Assembly (NCBI RefSeq): GCF_000143415.4
Contig: NW_003314355.1
Coordinates: 200,302-264,301, forward strand
From: Selaginella moellendorffii
Taxonomy: Eukaryota; Streptophyta; Lycopodiopsida; Selaginellales; Selaginellaceae
Direction of reading: 5' to 3'
DNA length: 64,000 nucleotides
Part shown: positions 1 to 8,200 of the stretch, in pieces
Position numbering within the stretch: position 1 is the stretch's first letter
Layout of the letters: each line of letters opens with the position of its first letter
Translations under genes and position numbers: made by a program
The notes under the pieces: generated by a model
What the model was told of the DNA's origin: nothing
What the model saw: the letters and a program-made list of their open reading frames with translations, nothing else
Database searches by the model: none

Positions 1-7
1 GCAAACC

Positions 8-183
8 TTTGTTAAAAATGCATGTGACGGGAGGGAGCAAGAAGTTACATGCTCTTGTGCTATGGAGCGACCGATCCTTTCGCCAGGTAGAAATACATCC
101 CCTGCCCGAGATTCCAAAAGGTCGCTCAATAGCACAGAGCATATGACTTCTTGCTCCCCCATCACATGCATTTTTCACAAAAG
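8..183. repeat. Long inverted-repeat hairpin (MITE-like or miRNA-precursor-like)
   Basis: Arms 8-72 and 120-183 are reverse complements over about 64 bp with only a handful of mismatches and one or two single-base gaps. They flank a 47-nt loop. The RNA would fold into one long, nearly perfect stem. The arm contains GGGAGCAAGAAGT. No terminal TA or TTA duplication is clear because the left flank is only seven bases. Alternatives are a small foldback element or a small-RNA precursor. Confidence 0.7.
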
Positions 184-744
184 GGTAGATGTCTAGAGCA
201 TCACTTCCCCGGCTGTGAAGCACCAGCTAAGCCCCCATGCGACTGAGCTCACCCACGTTCAAACACGAGGGAATTTTGCCCGCCCGGATCCGGACTCAAC
301 GGTTACAGCACAGCAAGGGGTGTGTGCTTGGGAGGGGGTGCGAACACCCCACTGCCCCAAAACACACACAAAAGCGAGAGGCTAGCCCGAGCTGTGGCGC
401 ACCACACATGTTGGTCGTCCGAGTCTCCCGGTTCTGCCGGAGCATTGGCCAGGACCCGTCACAAGCACATGTGTTGCACCACAGCAATAGGTGTGCAGCC
501 CTCTACCAAAGGCACACACCACCCCACATCAGGAGGATTAACTGCCAGCCAGCCCACCACCACCGCACGCAAAGATCCGAGTCTCCCGGCTTTCACCAGG
601 ACCCGTCCCAATGCGCATTGTGGTGGCGAGCAGGGAGTGTGATGTTGCAGGTAGCAAAAGCAGAGCCACGAGCCAAAGCCAAAAGCCAAAGCCCACTTTG
701 AGCTCGCCCCGCACGCAGTATACCACGTGAAGAGCACTCGCTCG
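184..744. other. Intergenic, degenerate duplicated sequence, no gene
   Basis: I see no convincing coding region. Short open frames on both strands lack recognisable domains. A degenerate duplication is visible: CCGAGTCTCCCGG followed by CAGGACCCGTC occurs near 420-460 and again near 578-610. It marks decayed repeats. Confidence 0.4.
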
Positions 745-930
745 CCCGGATTCGGACCCGGACTCGGACTCCGAGTTCAACTCGGACTCCACCTCGGCTA
801 CCCGACCTCCAACACCCACACTATCCCTACTATACTTTTGGAACCCCCCACAGCCCCCCCCCCCTGGGAGACACACGCTTTGGGCTTTCACCCCATAGCA
901 TGTATTAGTGTTCGGGCTTAGAATCTGGAA
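745..930 (-). mobile_element. Fragment of a chromovirus-type LTR, reversed
   Basis: Reverse-complemented, this matches the middle of the LTRs at 41372-42519 and 47757-48904. It holds the hexamer-like GACTCGGACTCC stretch, then CTATCCCTACTATACTTTTGG, a C-rich run, CTGGGAGAC and GCTTTGGGCTTTCACCCC. No LTR ends or target duplication are visible, so it is a truncated relic. Confidence 0.65.
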
Positions 931-1281
931 GTGCTGCGACTTCTGCAACATCAACAATGAAAAAGTGGTCATTTTTTCTTACTTTTTTTTTCCGAGTGTC
1001 ACGAGACGACTCCTAGGAGCGGATGACACGTGGCACACTGTTCATGCCATGTAACATGTGCCGTTTTTAGTGGTTTTTCAACGTAAGAGTCACGTGACAT
1101 ATTTCGAGCTTGGTGTCATGGTAGTAAATGTAGTGTTGCCAACTCATATTTCGGCTAAAGTTGGATGTTTTTGAGTTGTTTTTTTTCGTAGTAACTTATA
1201 TCGCCACGTGTTATTCCACGTGCTCTAACGATGGCACACTGGCTCAATGTATGGAACGCAACACTATGCCATGTGCAAGCG
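931..1281. other. Intergenic, AT-rich, no gene
   Basis: No coding region is supported. ACACGTGGCAC and CCACGTG motifs appear, foreshadowing the G-box array that follows. Confidence 0.4.
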
Positions 1282-1313
1282 TAGGGTTTAGGGTTTAGGG
1301 TAGGGTAGGGTTT
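1282..1313 (+). repeat. Short interstitial telomere-like run
   Basis: It contains tandem TTTAGGG units with degenerate TAGGG units. TTTAGGG is the plant and green-algal telomere repeat. At about 32 bp it is far too short to be a chromosome end. Confidence 0.6.
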
Positions 1314-1339
1314 GCCACGTGGCATACATTTTGAGCAAT

Positions 1340-1527
1340 TTATATGCCATGAGCTATACCTTTTAGAAGGTGGCATTCAGACGGATGGTTTGGATGAGGT
1401 GGCATGCCACGTGGCATACTTTTATGTACTTATAGCATGCCACGTGCCAAACCCTTGGAGAGGTGGCATCTTGGAGGTTGCATGCCACGTGGTAAACCCT
1501 TGGAGAGGTGGTACCTATGGATGCCAC
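1340..1527 (+). repeat. G-box tandem array, left part
   Basis: Degenerate units of about 45-50 bp carry ATGCCACGTGG, then AAACCCTTGGAGAGGTGG, then a link to the next unit. The same array resumes at 3537 after the solo LTR, so one array has been split. The core CCACGTGG is a perfect palindrome and a plant G-box/ABRE core. Confidence 0.75.
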
Positions 1528-3536
1528 TGTGAGACACAAAATCCCTAGGCCCCAAAGTGGAGCCGGAAGGGCGCCACATGGTAGTGGCCGAAGCGAGAGC
1601 CAAACGAGCGTAACACGTTTGGACCAAAAGCTCCAACTTGAAAAGTCAAGAGCGGGAGTGGAACGAGCACGAAGCGAGCAAAAGGCGAGGCTCCAAAAAG
1701 GGACCCAAAAGGACCAACACATGACACGTGGGAGTGTCCGACATGGACTCGAGTTGGAGTCCGAAGTGGAGTCCGAGATGGACCCGAGTTGGAGTCCGAA
1801 GTGGAGTCCGAGATGGACCCGAGTTGGAGTCCGAAGTGGAGTCCGAGATGGACCCGAGATGGAGTCCGAGATGGAGTCCGAAGTGGAGTCCGAGGTGGAC
1901 CCGAGATGGACCCGAGTTGGAGTCCGAAGTGGAGTCCGAGATGGAGTCCGAGATGGAGTCCGAGGTGGACCCAAGATGGACCCGAAATGGAGTCCGAGAT
2001 GGAGTCCGAGATGGACCCGAGATGGAGTCCGAGATGGAGTCCGAGATGGACCCGAGATGGACCCGAGATGGAGTCCGAGATGGAGTCCGAGATGGAGTCC
2101 GAGGTGGACCCAAGATGGACCCGAAATGGAGTCCGAGATGGAGTCCGAGATGGACCCGAGATGGAGTCCGAGATGGAGTCCGAGATGGACCCGAGACGGA
2201 CCCGAGATGGAGTCCGAGATGGAGTCCGAGATGGAGTCCGAGATGGAGTCCGAGGTGGACCCAAGATGGACCCGAAATGGAGTCCGAGATGGAGTCCAAG
2301 ATGGACCCGAGATGGAGTCCGAGATGGAGTCCGAGATGGACCCGAGATGGAGTCCGAGATGGAGTCCGAGATGGAGTCCGAAGTCGAGACCCGAGACCGG
2401 GACCGAAACCGAGACCGAGACCGAGACCGAGATTGGGACCAAGACCGAGACCGAGGCCCGAGGCCGAGACCGAGCCCGAGCCCGAGTCCGAGTCCGAATC
2501 TGAGTCCAAGTCCGAGTCCGAGTCCGAGTCCGGAGCCTGAGAGGGTGAAAGCCCAAAGCGTTCGTCTCCCAGACCCTGGGGGGTTTGGTGAGCTCCAAAA
2601 GTATAGTAGGGGGAGGATTGCAGTGGAGCCAGTTTGGCCAGGAAAGGCCAGTTTGGCCCAGGAAGGCCGGACCCAGTGTTGGGTGATGAGCTGCCCACTG
2701 GGAAGTCCAAGACTAGAGTGAACACGGACCGACAAGCGGGGTAGCTTGGTGAAGTGTTCAAGAGCCGGCTCTAGTTCCCCCGGGAGATCGACTGGCCGAT
2801 GCTCCCAGTCCAAGTGTGGGTGGCACTACCTACTTGGATACCTGGTGTGGCTCAACGGAACCTTGCTCTAAGCCCATGGCTAGAGCACCTAAAGACGAAA
2901 GGCGGGGAGAGTACCCATGAGGCTTGCGTAAGGCCACGGTGTTCCGAAATGGTGTCCCAAAGTCCCAGACTGTGGAAAGGAAGAGGGGTAGCCCTCTGGT
3001 GGGGTGACCAAGGACACAGTCACACAGTGAGGAAGTCCTCGAGGATAGTGGGACTTAGTGGTCGGGCCGGTGGGCCTTGATCCAATGGTAGTGTTGGCGA
3101 ACACAGCCAAGGACAGAAAGGGACTTGGTGGGGACCGGAACAGAGATATTGGGGAAGGCTATTCCCCATGTCTGTAGGCATCCTAAGGATGTTAAGGAGT
3201 GGATCTGGGATGATCCCTCATGGACGGATGACCCAGTCTTTGAGAGACGGGATTGGAATGCAGGTGGTGTTGGACCACTAGTGTGACCGAGGTAATTGGG
3301 CATGGCCTTAGCGTAACGGGCCTATACGTCAGTGGTACCTTGGGGTGTCGATCATGGGATCGGACACGTGGAGCACTTGGACCAAGTGCTAAGGTTGAGT
3401 GGCATGGATGCCATTCTCGGGGCTAACAAGCCCCAAGTCCTGAGTTGGACTTATGGAGGTTGTGAATGAGACTCCTCCAAGTGGTCGGAGGTGTGGTTAA
3501 GTGACTAAAGTAGAATGGAAAAATTAGTCGCTTACA
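1528..3536 (+). mobile_element. Solo LTR A of the TGTGAG/CTTACA family
   Basis: It starts TGTGAGACAC and ends TCGCTTACA. It is flanked by perfect 5-bp duplications GCCAC at 1523-1527 and 3537-3541, so it is a complete 2,009-bp solo LTR. About 1737-2540 is a hexamer minisatellite: GAGTCC/GAGATG, then GAGACC, then GAGTCC units. Downstream lies the conserved block GTGAAAGCCCAAAGCG with AAAAGTATAGTAGGG, possibly the LTR promoter. The long open frames here are repeat translations. Confidence 0.92.
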
Positions 3537-3724
3537 GCCACATGGCAAACCCTTGGAAAGATGGCATCTTCGAGGTTGCATGCCACGTGACAAACCCTTG
3601 GAGAGGTGGTACCTATGGATGCCACGTGGCAAACCCTTGGAAAGGTGCATCTTGGAGGTTGCATGCCACGTGACATAACATTGGAAAATACCTCTTCTGC
3701 ACTTGTATGCCACGTGGCATACCT
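3537..3724 (+). repeat. G-box tandem array, right part
   Basis: This continues the 1340-1527 array. Units read GCCACRTGGCAAACCCTTGG, then a short AAGRTGGCATCTT segment, then GAGGTTGCATGCCACGTG. It begins with the second copy of the target duplication of solo LTR A. Confidence 0.75.
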
Positions 3725-5020
3725 TAGGCCCCGGACATGTCCGGGCCCAGATATGTGGGTCCCCAGACATGTCGGGCCCCAGATATATCCGGGCCCCGGA
3801 CATGTCGGGCACCCGATATGTCGGGCCCCGGACATGTCGGGCATCCAGAGATATCGGGCCCCGGACATGTCGGGCCCTGGATATATCCGGGCCCGGACAT
3901 GTCTGGCCCCGGACATGTCGGGCACCCGATATGTCGGGCCCCGGACATGTCGGGCCCCGGATATATCCGGGCCCCAATATGTCCGGCCCTGGACATGTCG
4001 GGCCCCGGATATATCCGGGCCCGGAAATGTCCGGCCCCGGACATGTCGGGCACCCGGACATGTCAGGCCCCGGATATATCTGGGCCCGGACATGTCTGGC
4101 CCCGGACATGTCGGGCACCCGATATGTCGGGCCCCCGACATGTCCGGCCCTGGATGTGTCTAGCCCTGGATATATCTGAGTTTTATTTTGACACGTGGCA
4201 TGGTCTTTGGTTTGATCTCATAGAGTTTTATGGTTTTCAATGTGTGCCACATTGACACGTGGCATGCCCTTTGGTTTGTTCTCATAGAGTTTTATGGTTT
4301 TCCGGCCCGGACATGTCGGGCACCCGATATGTCCGGCCCCGGACATGTCGGGCCCCGGACATATCGGGCCCCGGACATGTCGGGCCCCGGACATGTCGGG
4401 CCCCGGATATATCGGGCCCCGGACATGTCGGGCACCCGATATGTCGGGCCCCGGACATGTCGGGCATCCAGAGATATCGGGCCCCGGACATGTCGGGCCC
4501 TGGATATATCCGGGCCCGGACATGTCTGGCCCCGGACATGTCGGGCACCCGATATGTCGGGCCCCGGACATGTCGGGCCCCGGATATATCCGGGCCCCAA
4601 TATGTCCAGCCCTGGACATGTCGGGCCCCGGATATATCCGGGCCCGGAAATGTCCGGCCCCGGACATGTCGGGCACCCGGACATGTCAGGCCCCGGATAT
4701 ATCTGGGCCCGGACATGTCTGGCCCCGGACATGTCGGGCACCCGATATGTCGGGCCCCCGACATGTCCGGCCCTGGATGTGTCTAGCCCTGGATATATCT
4801 GAGTTTTATTTTGACACGTGGCATGGTCTTTGGTTTGATCTCATAGAGTTTTATGGTTTTCAATGTGTGCCACATTGACACGTGGCATGCCCTTTGGTTT
4901 GTTCTCATAGAGTTTTATGGTTTTCCGGCCCGGACATGTCGGGCACCCGATATGTCCGGCCCCGGACATGTCGGGCCCCGGACATATCGGGCCCCGGACA
5001 TGTCGGGCCCTGGATATATC
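3725..5020 (+). repeat. 16-bp satellite with a 623-bp higher-order repeat
   Basis: Blocks at about 3725-4172, 4306-4797 and 4925-5020 are tandem 16-17-mers alternating CCGGACATGTCGGGCC and CCGGATATATCCGGGCC, both largely palindromic. They are separated by AT-rich spacers starting GAGTTTTATTTTGACACGTGG (4178, 4801, 5022). The 3' part of block 2 repeats block 1 almost base for base at an offset of 623 bp. The open frames here are repeat translations. Confidence 0.9.
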
Positions 5021-5221
5021 CGAGTTTTATTTTGACACGTGGCATGGCCTTTGGTTTGATCTCATAGAGTTTTATGGTTTTCAATGTGTGCCACATTGAC
5101 ACATGGCATGCACTTTGGTTTGTGCTCAGAGTTTTATGGTTTTCAATGTGTGCCACATTGACACGTGGCATGTGCTTTGGTGAGTTTTTCACATTGACAC
5201 GTGGCATGCCCTTTGGCTTGT
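5021..5221 (+). repeat. Tandem AT-rich G-box spacer units
   Basis: About three degenerate units of 65-70 bp carry TGACACGTGGCATG, CTTTGGTTTG and AGAGTTTTATGGTTTTC. They abut the minus-strand gene at about 5222 and cut off its 3' end. Confidence 0.75.
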
Positions 5222-8200
5222 TCTTGATCGTGCATCATCTGTAGCAACGTTAATGCATTGTGGCGCATCATGGATGTCCAAACTCCCAATTGCAAATTGA
5301 ACCCGGCCCTCTGTTTTAAGTGTCGCATGGTCATTATTAGATCCCGCAGTTTCTCCCGTGTGATTAATGTGAATCTGTCTCTTTTGACCAACTTGCGACC
5401 GCAGGCTTTGGAGGGTGCAGTGACATTCGAGGACGAGCCACGCTCATGGGAGAAAAGGACACCGTTCAGATCAAAAACGATATAGTACTTTCGCCGTGAC
5501 TCTGAAATGAAATGCGTCAGCATGAAAAATGGTACAAGTCAATTTTACCATCTACAATATTAGCGAATGGTGCTCCCGATGGTCGTTCAGAAGGTTTTGG
5601 TCGAGGAAACGTGAAGGGCGGAAATACTCTCCTCTGCAATGTGGGGTCAATCGCATCCGATGGCGTGTGGGCACATGCCATTTCAGCTGTAGACTCTGGT
5701 ACAACTGGCTCAACAGTGGCATGGGGTGGTTCCGATGGCGTGTGATCACACGCCATTTCAGCTGGTGCCTCCGTTGGCAAAGTGGACATGACCGAACAGG
5801 CAGCAGGGGCGGTGTAGGGAGGTTCCAACGGCGCGTAGTCAGACGATTGGGCACACGTTGGAAATGAGGATACGACTGGCTCGGCGGCTGGGGCGGCCTC
5901 ATGCGGGTCCAATGGCGCCTAGTCACCGTCAGTTGGATACGTGGACAAGATTGACTCAGTGGTATGGGCAGCATCAAGTGGAGCGTGGTCAGCTTGCTTG
6001 GCGTTGATATGGATAGTAGCCTCCACCAGCTCTGATGACTCTTGCAGGCAAGTAGAGTCCACTGGCGGATCCATATGCATGTCCAAATATCTCCCTTCGA
6101 TTGAGATGGTATCATCCCGTGCTACTAAAAACAAACTCATTAGCACATTGAATCGACTATACTGTATTTACCATCAACTGCTATTGAGGAACTAGGACCG
6201 ATATCACTTGGGCGCACTGCTGATTCTGAAGGATTGGACATACGTTTCGACCCTTGCTTGGCACTATCCTTCCTCGACACTAAAGGCTAGAGTTTGTATC
6301 TTAATTCAACTGAATAATCTCTACTTACCATTGCTTCTGCGACCTACATAGACAATGTTAGAAATGGTAAAAGGTTAGGAATGGATGTACTATTATTTAC
6401 CTGATGGTTTGTCTTGTATGACCTTCCTCCGCTGCTCTTTGGCCACCTCAGGCTGGCCATCGTCGTCATCATCGTCATCGTCGTTATTGTGATCGTCACC
6501 ATTGTGAGGACCATCCAAGTCCTCTTCGTCCTCCTCTTCTTCATCCTCCTCTTCTTCGTCCTCCTCTTCTTTGTCCTCCTCTTCGTCCTTCTGCTCTTCC
6601 TGCTCATTATCTTTCTCTGGCTCCTCATCCCCCTCTTGCATTTCTTCCATAGGCTGCTCAGGCTGGATGGCTTGTTTTTCCAAGACCATCTTGGGAAAAT
6701 CATCTGGCCGAGTCTCCATCTCAAAATACAAGACATCCATAGCCTGTTTTAGTGCGTGACCTAGGACCGTATCCTCACCCGACTGTCTTAACATGGTTTC
6801 TGCACGTTCTTGCACCCTTCGAAGACGACGAGATGAGAAAAACGTGGCCCTGACTTGAAAAGCATCCCTCATCCATTGTACCTCTCCATTGAGATTGGGG
6901 AAGGGGAGTCCGCCATAGGAATCTGAGTCAGAAGGTGGTGACTGGCTCCTTTCACTCAGCCCTTGATCTGCAATGAATGGCATGAGCACACACGCCATAA
7001 CCACGAGGCATTACCTATCATCTTTTCGTTGCCCTTCTTCCTTTTCGAATCAAACGCCTCTGATCCCGACGACTGTCCAACGTGCTTTCGCTTTTTATGA
7101 CCACTGTCAGTTTGAGCTTGGCTGGTGCTTGCCTGTTTTGCCTTTGAAGAAGTGTCTCCTGCAAGGAATGGCATGAGACCACACGCCATTGCAAATATAA
7201 TTTGTACCTCCTTTTTTCCTATTGCTTGTCTGTTTGTCCTTCTTCGACGCGCCACCAATGCGCTTTTCAGTCCTCGTGTCTGAATATTCACAACGATCTA
7301 TAATCAAAATGGCGTGAGGCCTCACGTGACCTTACCTTGTGCAGGTTGTGACCTCGGCCTAACATCAGTAGCTGTTAACGCCGTTTCAGCATCTGGGGGT
7401 GGCCACGCTCCTGCATACAGAGCTTGTGAGATAACATTTAAACTTAAAGTGCGTACTCACCAGGTTCGTAGAGAAGATACTGTTTTTCTTTGGCAATTGT
7501 AATTATATGCTCCATTGAAGTCACCTCTTCAATGGAGTTTGTCACCGCAACACACGGGACACCCTTGAGTAGTGCGGCTCGAAAGAATAGTCCGCCGCAG
7601 TTGTACTCGACAACGCATTTGCCCTTGGAGTCACCCGCTATTGCGTTGAAGACCCAGCTGAGCATTTCCTATGCTGCACCTGGAGCTTTCTTTGGATTCG
7701 AAAGCTCCATAGCCATCTTCAGTTCCTCAGGCACGGGTAAATTGACCTCCCTCAGATCAATTCGATCGGCTTTGTTGAACGAAGCTGGGAAGTCACTCCA
7801 GTCCCATTCTGCTGTAGGACCAATAACAAGGGCGACTGTGAAGATGCGGACATTTGTCGGTATCTTCTTCTTAGCCATTATCCCATGGATCTCCCGTATC
7901 TCCTTGCCTTTCAACCGAGACTTCACCTCGTTCAAGGCCTTCCAGAACTTGTGATAGGATTCGGAGTCGTAGATCATATAGTGGACTGAAGATTCCACCT
8001 CCGCAAGTCCCACCATTAAGTCAATGATGGAGCTGACTTCGTCTGCATGAGTGATCTCCTCGTTTGTGAAGTCCATCACACAAAAGATGTTCTTGACCTG
8101 CTCATCTCCGTGGGAAACGATGCTCCTCCACCTTTGATCCTCATCCGAATTCACGTATACCCGGTAAGGTTCTCGATAGGCCTCTGCTGCGGGGTCGAGC

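Larger units (their letters stand above)
5502..7014 (-). other. Introns 6-10 of the minus-strand gene, with a 15-nt microexon
   Basis: Intron 6 is 6968-7014 (47 nt, palindrome present). Intron 7 is 6344-6400 (57 nt). Intron 8 is 6280-6328 (49 nt). Intron 9 is 6125-6171 (47 nt). Intron 10 is 5502-5548 (47 nt). All are phase 1. Introns 7 and 8 isolate a 15-nt microexon (6329-6343). It joins to neighbours as S-G-R-R-S-N-V-S-R-K without breaking the frame. Confidence 0.65.

Noticed and set aside
237-972. ORFs on both strands in the first kilobase
   Set aside because: Overlapping short frames in several phases, no domain, and overlap with an LTR fragment.
1363-2813. Long open frames on both strands (up to 422 codons) in the hexamer region, and similar ones in every other LTR
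   Set aside because: Hexamer repeats without stops are open in several frames at once, giving low-complexity peptides of repeated S-E-M-E or P-R-W-S type. They lie inside a bounded LTR.
3423-4878. Multiple overlapping ORFs of 100-230 codons on both strands
   Set aside because: They are translations of the 16-bp satellite, open in all frames, with no domain and no codon structure.
3725-5020. CRISPR-like appearance of short regularly repeated units
   Set aside because: Repeats are contiguous, palindromic and without unique spacers, in a eukaryotic setting.
7648-7671. A 22-nt intron removing the TAG in exon 3
   Set aside because: GTGCAG...CTCAG could be drawn, but it is too short to splice and would shift the frame away from the clear downstream coding sequence.
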